Assembly (NCBI RefSeq): GCF_019061125.1
Contig: NZ_JAHQYI010000001.1
Span: forward strand, 248,001-312,000
Source of the DNA: Microbacterium sp. NC79
Lineage (GTDB): Bacteria; Actinomycetota; Actinomycetes; Actinomycetales; Microbacteriaceae
Direction of reading: 5' to 3'
Length of the DNA stretch: 64,000 bases
The first letter of the stretch is position 1. Each line of letters starts with the position of its first letter. Shown here in pieces: positions 16,683-26,484 of the stretch. Below the pieces are notes generated by a model. The model was given only the letters and a program-made list of their open reading frames with translations, was not told the DNA's origin and did no database searches. The translations under genes and the position numbers were made by a program.

Positions 16683-16714
16683 AATTCATTCTATCCTTGT
16701 TTTGGGGGGTCTTT

Positions 16715-17144
16715 AGGTGATCGGCGTACCTTACGTACATTGATCGCGTAGCCAGAGTCGTGCCTCACATACTTTGATCGCGTGCTCCTACGCTGAACCG
16801 GTATGAACAAGGGTGTGGTGTCAATGCCGACACGTATCGAAGTCACCAAGCAGCTCAAACAGGCCTATAAAACGGCGACCCGATCCGAGAAATCGAAGAT
16901 CTTGGATCAGTTCTGCGCGACCACCGGCCTTTCTCGGGTGTCAGCCAGGCGTTATCTCACCAACCCGCATTTGGGTGTGAAGAATGTCTCTCTCATCGAT
17001 CGGCGCCGTTATCGCCCGACGACGTACTCTGCAGCATCGAAACGGGTGCTGGTGTGGCTGTGGCGGGTCATGATGTACCGTGCGGGAAATACATGCACGA
17101 GATGATCCCCGCGTGGATCCCCCGCCTCGAAGCCCATAAGGGCG
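16715..17144 (+). mobile_element. 5' remnant of an insertion sequence (end repeats plus broken transposase)
   Basis: Two iterated motifs, TACATTGATCGCGTAG (about 16737-16752) and TACTTTGATCGCGTGC (about 16771-16786), precede a frame from ATG 16803 or 16824 (MPTRIEVTKQLKQAY; ARRYLTNPHLG). This looks like the N-terminal HTH part of a DDE transposase. The reading shifts frame near 17080, after LWRVM, and continues as CGKYMHEMIPAWIPRLEAHK. The IS3 element at 17145 then cuts it off. The repeated motif is probably the transposase binding site at the left end. The exact IS family is uncertain. Confidence 0.7.
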
Positions 17145-17172
17145 TGAGGAACGAAATGGTGACAGGTGTGGT

Positions 17173-18048
17173 TTAGGCCGCGAGTGTGAGCGGCTCGGCT
17201 AGCTTCGCTTCGAACTCGATGGGCGTCAAGCCGCCGATGGTGTCCTGGGCGCGCTGGCGGTGGTACTTCCGCTCGATCCAGACGACGATCGCGAGTCGCA
17301 GCTCCTGCCGTGTGTCCCAGCGCTGCTGGTTGAGCACGTTCGTTTGAAGAAGCGACCAGAAGCTCTCCATGGCCGCGTTGTCCCCGGCGGCACCGACTCG
17401 GCCCATCGATCCGACCATGTCGTGACGGCGCAGCTCACGGGCCATCGCCCGGCTGCGGAACTGGCTACCCCTATCGGCATGCAGGATGCATCCGGCGACC
17501 TCACCGCGGCGCGCGACGGCGTTTCTGACGGCGTCGACGGCGAGCTTCGCGGTCATCCGGTCCGAGATCGAATAGCCGACGATTCGGTTGGAGAACACGT
17601 CCTTGATCGCGCAGCAATAGAGCTTGCCCTCGCTCGTCCAATGCTCCGTGATATCCGTGAGCCAGAGCCGGTTCGGCGCGTCAGCGCGGAACACCCGCTG
17701 GACGTGGTCGTCGAACACGGGCGGGCCGGCCTTCTTGCCCTTCCCGCGCCGTCGGCGCTGCGCGGACGAGAGGATCCCGGCCTGCGAGCACAGCTTCCAC
17801 GCCGTCCGCCTGCTCATCCGCCACCCCGCCCGGCGGGCTTCGTCGGCGAGGTATCGGTACCCGAACGTCGGGTCCTCGTGGTGCGCGTCGTGGAGCGCGT
17901 TGATCCGATACGCGCGGAGCACGTCCGCGTCCCGGACGGGGTCGTTGCGCCACCGGTAGTAGGGCTGGCGGGCGAGCTTGAGGACCCGGCACGACACCGT
18001 CACGGGAATCCCCGCGCCGGCGAGCTCAGATACGAGCGGGTACGTCAT
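17173..18048 (-). CDS. IS3-family transposase OrfB (DDE integrase)
   Basis: 291 residues. A HTH_21-like region (RINALHDAHHEDPTFGYRYL) precedes the rve integrase core. Catalytic residues are the D in WLTDITEH, the D in LHADRGSQF and the E in AAMESFWSLL. The ATG at 18048 overlaps the OrfA stop (ATGA); an A-run just before it fits programmed -1 frameshifting to make the OrfAB fusion transposase. It appears intact. Confidence 0.93.
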   Translation of the reverse strand: MTYPLVSELAGAGIPVTVSCRVLKLARQPYYRWRNDPVRDADVLRAYRINALHDAHHEDPTFGYRYLADEARRAGWRMSRRTAWKLCSQAGILSSAQRRRRGKGKKAGPPVFDDHVQRVFRADAPNRLWLTDITEHWTSEGKLYCCAIKDVFSNRIVGYSISDRMTAKLAVDAVRNAVARRGEVAGCILHADRGSQFRSRAMARELRRHDMVGSMGRVGAAGDNAAMESFWSLLQTNVLNQQRWDTRQELRLAIVVWIERKYHRQRAQDTIGGLTPIEFEAKLAEPLTLAA

Positions 18049-18350
18049 TTTGGGGAGCCGCCGAGGCGCAGGTTCGCCTGCGACAGATATGCCGCCGCAC
18101 GGCGGAGAACCTCGTTCTCCTGCTCCAGCAACCGGATCCGCTTCTTCAACTCCCGAGCCTCGGCCGCGTCCGCCGCGGTCTGACCGGGACGGTTCCCGTC
18201 TTCGACATCGGCCTGGCGGAGCCAGTTCTGCAGGGTCGCTTCGCTGATACCGAAGTCGGTGGCGATCTGTTTGATGGTGACGCCGCTCTCGCGGCGACGA
18301 GCGACCGCGACGACGTCCTCGCGGAACTCTCTGGGATAGGGACCGGGCAT
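18045..18350 (-). CDS. IS3-family transposase OrfA (HTH)
   Basis: 101 residues from ATG 18350 (MPGPYPREFREDVVAVARRR). A helix-turn-helix (IKQIATDFGISEATLQNWLR) is followed by a leucine-zipper coiled coil (ELKKRIRLLEQENEVLRRAA). This protein binds the terminal repeats. It overlaps OrfB by 4 bases. Confidence 0.92.
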   Translation of the reverse strand: MPGPYPREFREDVVAVARRRESGVTIKQIATDFGISEATLQNWLRQADVEDGNRPGQTAADAAEARELKKRIRLLEQENEVLRRAAAYLSQANLRLGGSPK

Positions 18351-18414
18351 GATGACATCCTCCCCGTCAGCGCCTCCCGGCACTAACGATCAGTTGTCAC
18401 CGATCCGTTCCTCA

Positions 18415-18785
18415 CGCCCGATGCGCTCACGGCTGCGTGGCGTGCGCGTGGCGGTTATCTTCAAGAGGCTGTGTTTCACAGCGACCACGGCTCGGTCTAC
18501 ACCTCGAAAGCGTATGGGCAGCTGTGTAAACAGTACGGGGTGCGCCAGTCGATGGGGCAGGTAGGTTCGTCTGCCGATAACGCGCTTGCGGAATCGTTCA
18601 ACGCGGCACTTAAGCGTGAGCTCCTTGAGGGGCGGGCCGCGTTTGCTGATCAGGCGAGTGCGTATCGGGCGGTGTTCAGATGGGCGAACCGGTACAACAC
18701 CAGGCGGAGGCATTCAGCGATCGGGAATATTGCACCAAACGAGTACGAGCGGCGTGAAGCGGATATGCTTCGGAGCGCGGCATAA
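18415..18785 (+). pseudogene. 3' fragment of a different IS3-family OrfB
   Basis: Open from the IS edge to TAA 18783-18785. It carries the second catalytic D in VFHSDHGSVYTS and the E in ADNALAESFNAALK, followed by RWANRYNTRRRHSAIG, the usual OrfB C-terminus. The first catalytic D and the OrfA half are missing. It is unrelated in detail to the complete IS3 next to it and to the broken transposase left of that element. Confidence 0.85.
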
Positions 18786-19338
18786 CTATGTGAACAAGAT
18801 GTCCAAGATCAAGGGTCAAGGCCCACTCCATGAAACCCAGGGCACATCACCAGTCCGCTGCTCGTTTCATGTGTGCCGCGCTCATCCCGCGGATACCTGT
18901 GCCTCCGTCACACACCACCACTGTTGGGGTTGGAATCCGTGATAAGCGCCGCCTATGCGGCACTGGATTCTCTTGCAGACCACTGCCAAGCAAGAACCTG
19001 GGCATCAGCTTCAGGAATATCCAAACTGTTGGGCAAGTCGCCGGTCCAATCAATCCCTCAGCCGGCCCGGTCCTTTTCTCTGGGGGGGGGGGAATTGGGG
19101 GGGTGTTTGGGTTTTTGCCACGGTTTCATGTCACCGTAAATATCAACGACTGCGAGAACCGTGTGCATCGTTTTCGATGTGCGTTGGCGATTAGCGGTTT
19201 TGGGTAAGGGGGAATGATGCCAATACTGAGGGCAAAATTTACAACAACAGGAAGATGTCGACCATCTGCCAGGGGACCCTATCTGCAATCAATACTCGTA
19301 GGGCTCGGCTGCACGCTCGCCCACGGGGAGGAGAAACG
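18786..19338. other. leader region upstream of the adhesin gene, with poly-G tract
   Basis: About 550 bases without a convincing gene, although a frame of about 125 codons is open from 18830. Runs of 11 G (19082-19092) and 7 G (19097-19103) lie about 250 bases upstream of the adhesin start. Such tracts change length by slippage and can switch surface genes. The base composition is lower in GC than the core. No clear -35/-10 pair could be fixed. Confidence 0.5.
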
Positions 19339-22300
19339 GTGAAGTTTAAACGGAAGCTTGCATCGAGCAGGTCTCGATCGAGAGCTATGGCTCTCCTGGC
19401 GACTGTCATCGCCGTCGCGTTTATTGGTGGAGGGCTTGTTGCAGCTCCCGCAGCAATGGCTGCACCAGGCGACGGCACGATGACGGTAGCACTGACACCC
19501 GTCGCCCCAAACGGTGACGCCATCACCACTACGGCGCATGGCCAGAACAACAACCAGGTGTCGTTCCGCGTGAACTACACCTGCTCGGTCGCCGACTGTG
19601 AAGACGTGCGTGTAGCATTCAGCCCGACCCAGCTGGACCCGTACGGGTTTGGGAAGTCGCTGCTGGCCTACAACTCGTGGACGCGCCCCGATACCTCCCC
19701 GACGACGAACAATACGTTCGGTGATGACGAGACTGGCCGCACCTTCCTGCTTGGCAATTTGCCCGCGGGTACCTCTGGTTCATTCATGGTGACGTACGAT
19801 ATCTCGCCCCGGTTGACAGCTGCCCCCAACATGAACCCAGTGAACGCTCAATACTTCCCGAGCGGTTTCGGTATCGAGATGTCTGCGGCGATGAGCGGTG
19901 AGAACACCGTGGGCACCGCGGCAGCTACGTCGTCACCCTTGACCTGGACCAGCGTGGTCCCAGAGCCGGCCATCCAGGTGAACGCGCCGGCAAACGGTGC
20001 GAAGCCTGATGAGTCGACGCCGTTCACAGTGGGGATGGGTTCAGGCTCATTCGACAGGATCGACGCCACTCGCGTCGGCGGCAGCTCACAGTACGTTGGA
20101 GCGGGTAACCACACGACCGTGCTGCAGCTTCCTGCTGAGGCTGTCCCCACGCTACCTATCGCAGACGGTGGCATCTACGACTCCGCGACACATACGATCA
20201 CCTGGACTACTGGCAGCGAGGCTGCTCCTGTCGACAACGCGACCGGTGGGTGGGGTAGCGCGGACACCTCCGGCTGGGCGAACCGTGGCGTATACCACCC
20301 GCGGAACCTGGCACTGACCTTCCCTGCAGCGAACTTCCCCGAGTCGGATGTCAACGGCTGTAACTTCACCAAGGTGTTACAGATGACCGCTGAGACCTCG
20401 GTGACCTACCTCGATGCAGATCGCACGACGAAGACTGCAACGAACACCGCTGACGTGGTGGTGTCCTGTTACGAACCCTACATCGGCTCAGATTTCACCA
20501 AGGACACCAACACAGGTCTCCTCACCGGCGCGATCCGTAACCTCCCGATCCCGGTCGAGGGTAGCTCAGACTTCTGGTGGGTAACCTCGACCAACAACCG
20601 AGGGAATATTCCGATGACCTCGGTCGTCTCGGACACGTTCAACCACGGAGAACTGAAGGTTACTCGTGCGATTTCGACGTACCGTGCAACGTTTGACTAC
20701 ACGCTGGATAACGGTGCTACCGGATCCGCCACGGGAACCGCATTTGATGCACCCGCTGGGCGCCACATCACCTCTATCGTGGTGACGACCCCCGATATTC
20801 CAGCTACACGTATCGCACCGGGTGATACTGGCTCGACGTTCAACCGGGTGAACTTCCGATTCTCGGTGGACTCCGCGATGATCCCGGGAACGATGTACAC
20901 GAACACCGCGACAACGACGGTGTCGTGGCCTGGCCATCCAGACTTTGGCACGCAGGACCGTATGGCGAATCGCCAGATTCGACTCGTCGACGCCGCTCCT
21001 ACGATTGATGCGACCATCAACCATGCGGTCGAGGGTGGTGGCCAAGCAGTACCCGGCCGCAACGTGACCTTCAACATCGGCGGCAGCGTGACGAACTCGC
21101 CCGTGGGTTTCGAACCTGAGTACGTGTTCATTGCACCGGCTGGCTGGAACATCACTGATGGATCAGCAGCGTTCGACGAAACTGCCCCGGCTGGTGCAGA
21201 GTTCGAATACCGCACCGCCACGATCAGTGGCACTGAGCGACAGGTCGTAGTTGCGACCTGGCCTACTGGGACTGGGTTCAGCCCGGTTGAGCCGCTTCCG
21301 GTGATGAGCGTCGTTGCACAGCCGACATACGCCAACGCCGCGGGTTCAACCTCGGTCGCAAACGGTTGGATGGGTGACGCAAGCCGCACCTGGGTCGCAG
21401 GTAACAGCACGTACCGTGTACCGGTGACGAACACCAACAATGTCGACGGCTCGGGCGACACGACCGCGGTGTTTGCTTCGGCAAACACCGGTGTTCCGAT
21501 CTCGGCGGCTGACAGTCTCTCCGTTGTTAAGGAGATCTGCCAGCCTGACGAAGACGACAACTGTGTCTGGACGAGTGATTCGAGCGAGCCTGTGCAGGTT
21601 CCCACCTCGAGTGGTTCCATCGGATACCGCATCACGATCCAGAACACCGGCAACACGGCGCTGACAGACGTGGTCGCCTACGATGCGCTACCGCATATTG
21701 GCGACACTGGTCTGATCGATGCCACCAGCTCGGTACAGCGCGGGTCAACGTTCGAACAGCATCTGGATACGGTCTCGAATGTGTCGAGCAACCTCGCTAT
21801 GACGTACTCGGATTCCACCAACCCGGCACGCCCTGAGGTGAACTCGACGGCAACTGGAACGACGAACGATTGGGCTGCAGGCGCCCCGACCGGAAAGGTC
21901 GCGATCCGCGCGGCCGTCACGGGTAACCTCGCACCCGGCGCTACCGCGTCGTTCCAGTATCAGGCGGCTGTAGTTGCTGGCTCGGCGTCTGACGCTATTG
22001 CCTGTAACTCAGTGGCAATCTCTTCGAACCGCACTTCGCCTTCTGAGCCGCGCGCGGTGTGCGCGTCGACGGCTGAGGCTGACCTCGAGGCGAGCTCGGT
22101 CGCACAACAGAACGTGCAGCTGGATCGTCCAGCTAAGGTTCCGTTTACCTTCGAGAACCTGGGTGGCTCGGCTGTGACACCGGCTACAGTGTCGTTCGAT
22201 ATTCCTGCTGGTGTGACCGTGCGCGAGATCAACTTCCCAGGCTTTGACTGTGACGTGACAAGCGTTTCCGGTCCTGCGACGATCGAGTGCATAAGCGCGA

Positions 22301-25300
22301 CTGATCTGGCACTCGATGTCTCGGTGACGGCTGAGCTTGAGGTTATTCCGACCGCGACTGGCACGTCGATCACGGCGAGTATCAGTGGCCCCCTCAGTGA
22401 CCCGAATCTCGCAAACAACGAGACGGTCACTGAACTGGTGGCGGCAAACGCTGCGAGCACGATTTGGATCGCCAAGACGGATAACCTCACGGGTGCAATT
22501 ACTGGGCAGGAGATCACCTATGTTGTGACGGTGAACAATCCGCTCGAGTACGAAGAACTCGTCGATGTTTCGGTCACCGACACACTGCCTGCGAGCCTCA
22601 CGTTTGTCGAGGCATCTCACGGCGGCACGTTGACGGACGGCACGGTGAACTGGAACCTCGCGTCCATTGCGGCTGGTAGCCAGGCGTCCGTGACAGTGAA
22701 AGCTGTTGTGAACACGGGGGCCGTTGGCTCGTTCGTGAATTCCGCATCGGTGACGGCTCAGGATCCTGGCTTCCCCGCCGAGACCCTGACGAGTACCGCG
22801 ACCGACACCACGGGTATTGACTCGATCACCCTGATGAAGTCTGCTTCTGTCGCGACCACGGGGGACCCCAAGGCTGGCGACATTGTCACGTTTACACTCA
22901 CTGCAACGAACACCGGCGTGAATGCGCTCTCGTCCGTCACGCTGGTCGACACGCTGCAAGGACTCTCCACGCTTGCGCCGATCTGGCCTGCATTCACGAT
23001 TCCAGGCGTGCTCGGTGCGAACCAGCAGGTCACCGCGACTGCAACGTACGCGCTGAAGCAGGCCGACGTTGACGCAGGGTTCATCGCGAACACGGCAATA
23101 GTGTCGGGTGCATCACCCGGTGGGGCCCTGGCGATAGCGGAAGCAAGCACCAACACCTCGCTGACGCACAGTGCCGCGATCACACTCACCAAGACGGCCC
23201 CCGCTGTGGGGCCGGCTGTGGGAGAATCCATCACTTACGGCTTCAGTGTCGTGAACTCGGGTAACGTCACCCTCACGGGGGTAGCCCTCACGGACGAGAT
23301 GGCAGACCTGTCGCCGCTGACGCTCGAGTGGCCTGGCGATGCGGGCACACTTGCGCCGGGCGAGACGCTCACGGGCACAGCGACCTACACGGTCACCCTG
23401 AGCGACGTGAATCGCGGAAGCGTGATAAACGATGCCAGTGTTGAGGCACTCGGTGCTGACGGAACAAGGGTGGAAGACACCAATACGGTGATTACTTCGT
23501 TCACACAGAACCCTGTGCTCTCGCTCGAGAAGACTGGTTCACTCGCTGACCCGGAGAACGTTGCCGAAGGCGATCTGGTCACCTTTCAGTTCACTGCAAC
23601 GAACGATGGGAACGTCACGATCACCGATGTCGCGTTGAGCGACACGATGGAGGGTCTCTCTGCCATCGGTGGTTACACGTGGCCAAGCACACCGGGCACT
23701 CTTGAGCCCGGTCAGAGCGTCACCGCTCAGGCAACGTACGCAGTAACCGCTGCTGATTTGGATGCCGGCTTCGTTGAGAATGCCGCGTCAGTGGGTGGCT
23801 CCGCACCGGGCGGAACTCCTAGCGGCAGCGACACTGTAACGGTGCCGTTGGCTGCAGATCCGCAGCTGACCTTGGAGAAGAGCCACTTGCTCAGCATGGA
23901 GGGTGACAACCCTGTTGCGGGTGACACGATCACCTACGATTTCACAATTGCGAACGATGGCAATGTCACCGTGACCGGGATCGAGCTGATTGACGAGATG
24001 GCTGGTCTGTCTGACATTGAGTTCGGCACCTGGCCTGGCACTGCAGGGCGCCTGGCTGCTGGACAGGATGTCACCGCAACGGCGACCTACACGGTCACTC
24101 AGGCGGATGTCGACCGTGGTTCAGTGGTCAACACCGCCAACGTGACCGGCACCGGTCCAGGCGACAGCCCCGCTGCTGCTTCGGACACAGTGACCGCGAA
24201 CTTTCCTGCCGCACCTGCTGTCTCGTTGACAAAGTCGAGTGACTTTGACGAAGACCGTCCGGTTGAAGGCGACACTGTCACCTTCGAGTTCACTGTCCGC
24301 AACGAGGGTAACGTGACACTCACTGGTGTGAGCATCACGGACCATCTCGAGGGTTTGAGCGCTGTGACCTACGGCACGTGGCCGACGGCTACCGAGGGTG
24401 CGCTTGCACCGGGTGAAATCGTCACCGCAACTGCAACACTGGCACTGACGCAAGCAATGGTCGATGCCGGTGAAGTGGAAAACACCGCAACGGTAAACGC
24501 GACTGGTGTTCGAGGTGGCGCAGCCACTGACGATGCTGACGAGACGGTGCTACTTCCTGCAGTGACCTCGGCGGAGTTCACCAAGACTGCCGTTTTTGAG
24601 GGTAACCCCGCGAAGCCGGTGGCTGGCGACACAGTGATCTATACGCTCGATGTGAAGAACACGAGCAACGTCACGATGAACCGGGCCGTCTTCGCTGATT
24701 CGATGCCTGGGCTCGTCGTGGGCGAGACTCGCTACGAGAGCACTGACGGGATCGCTCTGCCGGGTGAACACATCATTCAGATGATGAGTTACACCCTCAC
24801 GCAGGCCGACATCGACAGCTTCGACCAGCTGCACAACGAGGCAACGGTCAACGTTGGTTGGGTAAGCGGCGACAGCGACAATCTCTCTGCTGAGAACGAT
24901 CTCTCGGTGGCTGCTGCTCCTGCAGTTGAGTTCACGAAGACCACTTCGGTCGACGAGAGCACGCTCGAGGTAGGCTCCACGATCACCTACGACTTCAGTG
25001 TGGTGAACACGGGTAACGTGACGCTCCACAACGTCGACGTAGTCGATCAGCTCGATGGAGTCTCTGATGTGACGATCACCACCTGGCCCGGCACGGCAGG
25101 CGTACTTGCTCCGGATGCCAGCGTTACCGGAACCGCCACTTACACGGTCTCCCAGGCCGACGTAGACGCGGGTATCATCGTCAACACCGCTACGGTCACG
25201 ACGGATCCTGCGCGCGGTGACGATCCCGAGGCAACTGACAGCGTCACCGTCACCGTCCCAGGTGAAGCAGCGCTGGCGCTCGTGAAGACCGGCGAACTGC

Positions 25301-26484
25301 CACTCGGCGATGACAGTCGCGTCGGTGACATCGTAACGTTCACCTTCTTGGTCGAGAACACCGGCGACTTAACAGTGAACAACATCGCTATCGAGGATCA
25401 TCTCGCTGGTGTCAGTGCGGCACAATTCACCGCGTGGCCGAACCCGGCAGCAGCGGGTTCCCTCGCACCCAGCCAGACCGTAACCGCAACAGCCGAGTAC
25501 GAGCTCACGCAGGCTGACGTTGATGCAGGAGTCGTACAAAACGCTGCGACTGTGGCCGGCGTTTCGGCTCGTGGCGACAATGTCTCTGCTGATGCAGAAA
25601 CTGATGTCAGCGTTCCCGGCGAAGGCCGCCTCCTCTTCGAGAAGGCTGGCGCTTACATGGGTGCTGGTCCGGCAACAGAGGGTGACCTTGTGGAGTTTTC
25701 CTTCATTGTTCGTAACACCGGCGAACTTACGCTCACTGACGTGGCGATCGAAGACAGCCTGACCGGGCTGGACGAGATCCAGTACCAGTGGCCTAATGCT
25801 GCCGGTGTGCTCGCTCCGGGCGCCGTGGCAACTGCAACGGCGGATTATGAGCTCACGCAGGCTGATGTTGATGCAGGGGAGGTTGTTAACGCCGCTCGGG
25901 CGTCCGCGACACCGTCACGCGGCGACCTGGTCAGTGGCCTCGCGGAGACCACTGTGAGCATTGAAGGCGCCAATGGTCTCGCACTCGTGAAGCGTGCGGT
26001 CATCGACGGTGGCAACTCCGACGGTATCGCTCGCCCTGGCGACACGATCACGTTCTCGTTCGAGGTGACCAACACGGGCACCAAGACCGCGAATGACGTC
26101 GTGATCAGCGACCCGATGGTCACGATGACTGAGCCGATCAAAACCCTGAAACCGGGTGAGACGGCGACGGTATACGCAGTGCCGTACACCGTGACTGAAC
26201 AGGATGCTCAGGCCGGCGTGGTCGTCAATACCGCGATTGCCGAGGCCGTGGATATGCAAGGCGACGATCTTTCGTCGCCGAGCAGCACGGTCGAGGTTAC
26301 CGCCGAAGAGCATCCTATTCCGCAGGCGCCAGAGACTCGGAAGAAGGGTCTCGCGCTCACCGGTGGCCAGATAGCCTGGAGTGTAGTCGGACTGGCTTGT
26401 GGGCTCACATTGCTGGGTCTGTTCCTCGTGACGACTACTAAACGTCGTCGTGAAGATGAGGAAGTGGATGCTACGTTCGTGTAG
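19339..26484 (+). CDS. giant sortase-anchored surface protein with DUF11 repeats (LALTG)
   Basis: 2381 residues. The start is GTG 19339, behind GGAGGAG with 5-base spacing. Signal peptide: MKFKRKLASSRSRS, a hydrophobic core, then AAMA-APG as cleavage site (about residue 42). Residues 45-720 form beta-rich domains without clear repeats. Two DUF11-like domains start near 724 and 1039. From about 1160 to 2310 there are ten tandem domains of about 110 residues, each with a start like LTLEKS and an end like QADVDAG.VVNTATV. The tail is LALTG (about 2338), a hydrophobic segment and KRRRE. This is an exported, cell-wall-linked stalk, probably an adhesin; the ligand is unknown. The tail is paralogous to the remnant at 12315-12433. 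Confidence 0.9.
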   Translation: MKFKRKLASSRSRSRAMALLATVIAVAFIGGGLVAAPAAMAAPGDGTMTVALTPVAPNGDAITTTAHGQNNNQVSFRVNYTCSVADCEDVRVAFSPTQLDPYGFGKSLLAYNSWTRPDTSPTTNNTFGDDETGRTFLLGNLPAGTSGSFMVTYDISPRLTAAPNMNPVNAQYFPSGFGIEMSAAMSGENTVGTAAATSSPLTWTSVVPEPAIQVNAPANGAKPDESTPFTVGMGSGSFDRIDATRVGGSSQYVGAGNHTTVLQLPAEAVPTLPIADGGIYDSATHTITWTTGSEAAPVDNATGGWGSADTSGWANRGVYHPRNLALTFPAANFPESDVNGCNFTKVLQMTAETSVTYLDADRTTKTATNTADVVVSCYEPYIGSDFTKDTNTGLLTGAIRNLPIPVEGSSDFWWVTSTNNRGNIPMTSVVSDTFNHGELKVTRAISTYRATFDYTLDNGATGSATGTAFDAPAGRHITSIVVTTPDIPATRIAPGDTGSTFNRVNFRFSVDSAMIPGTMYTNTATTTVSWPGHPDFGTQDRMANRQIRLVDAAPTIDATINHAVEGGGQAVPGRNVTFNIGGSVTNSPVGFEPEYVFIAPAGWNITDGSAAFDETAPAGAEFEYRTATISGTERQVVVATWPTGTGFSPVEPLPVMSVVAQPTYANAAGSTSVANGWMGDASRTWVAGNSTYRVPVTNTNNVDGSGDTTAVFASANTGVPISAADSLSVVKEICQPDEDDNCVWTSDSSEPVQVPTSSGSIGYRITIQNTGNTALTDVVAYDALPHIGDTGLIDATSSVQRGSTFEQHLDTVSNVSSNLAMTYSDSTNPARPEVNSTATGTTNDWAAGAPTGKVAIRAAVTGNLAPGATASFQYQAAVVAGSASDAIACNSVAISSNRTSPSEPRAVCASTAEADLEASSVAQQNVQLDRPAKVPFTFENLGGSAVTPATVSFDIPAGVTVREINFPGFDCDVTSVSGPATIECISATDLALDVSVTAELEVIPTATGTSITASISGPLSDPNLANNETVTELVAANAASTIWIAKTDNLTGAITGQEITYVVTVNNPLEYEELVDVSVTDTLPASLTFVEASHGGTLTDGTVNWNLASIAAGSQASVTVKAVVNTGAVGSFVNSASVTAQDPGFPAETLTSTATDTTGIDSITLMKSASVATTGDPKAGDIVTFTLTATNTGVNALSSVTLVDTLQGLSTLAPIWPAFTIPGVLGANQQVTATATYALKQADVDAGFIANTAIVSGASPGGALAIAEASTNTSLTHSAAITLTKTAPAVGPAVGESITYGFSVVNSGNVTLTGVALTDEMADLSPLTLEWPGDAGTLAPGETLTGTATYTVTLSDVNRGSVINDASVEALGADGTRVEDTNTVITSFTQNPVLSLEKTGSLADPENVAEGDLVTFQFTATNDGNVTITDVALSDTMEGLSAIGGYTWPSTPGTLEPGQSVTAQATYAVTAADLDAGFVENAASVGGSAPGGTPSGSDTVTVPLAADPQLTLEKSHLLSMEGDNPVAGDTITYDFTIANDGNVTVTGIELIDEMAGLSDIEFGTWPGTAGRLAAGQDVTATATYTVTQADVDRGSVVNTANVTGTGPGDSPAAASDTVTANFPAAPAVSLTKSSDFDEDRPVEGDTVTFEFTVRNEGNVTLTGVSITDHLEGLSAVTYGTWPTATEGALAPGEIVTATATLALTQAMVDAGEVENTATVNATGVRGGAATDDADETVLLPAVTSAEFTKTAVFEGNPAKPVAGDTVIYTLDVKNTSNVTMNRAVFADSMPGLVVGETRYESTDGIALPGEHIIQMMSYTLTQADIDSFDQLHNEATVNVGWVSGDSDNLSAENDLSVAAAPAVEFTKTTSVDESTLEVGSTITYDFSVVNTGNVTLHNVDVVDQLDGVSDVTITTWPGTAGVLAPDASVTGTATYTVSQADVDAGIIVNTATVTTDPARGDDPEATDSVTVTVPGEAALALVKTGELPLGDDSRVGDIVTFTFLVENTGDLTVNNIAIEDHLAGVSAAQFTAWPNPAAAGSLAPSQTVTATAEYELTQADVDAGVVQNAATVAGVSARGDNVSADAETDVSVPGEGRLLFEKAGAYMGAGPATEGDLVEFSFIVRNTGELTLTDVAIEDSLTGLDEIQYQWPNAAGVLAPGAVATATADYELTQADVDAGEVVNAARASATPSRGDLVSGLAETTVSIEGANGLALVKRAVIDGGNSDGIARPGDTITFSFEVTNTGTKTANDVVISDPMVTMTEPIKTLKPGETATVYAVPYTVTEQDAQAGVVVNTAIAEAVDMQGDDLSSPSSTVEVTAEEHPIPQAPETRKKGLALTGGQIAWSVVGLACGLTLLGLFLVTTTKRRREDEEVDATFV

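Larger units (their letters stand above)
17145..18414 (-). mobile_element. complete IS3-family insertion sequence
   Basis: 1270 bp. Terminal inverted repeats start TGAGGAACG at both ends and match at 19 of 24 positions (left 17145-17168, right read from 18414 inward). Both transposase frames are intact. The flanking bases are GGCG on the left and CGCC on the right, so there is no 3-4 bp direct target duplication. The two flanks also belong to different transposons, which implies recombination or deletion after insertion. Confidence 0.88.

Noticed and set aside
17260..18183. 307-codon plus-strand frame
   Set aside because: Antisense of the IS3 transposase genes, which carry the DDE residues.
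18830..19207. Open frame of about 125 codons upstream of the adhesin
   Set aside because: No ribosome site, runs through poly-G, no recognisable domain.
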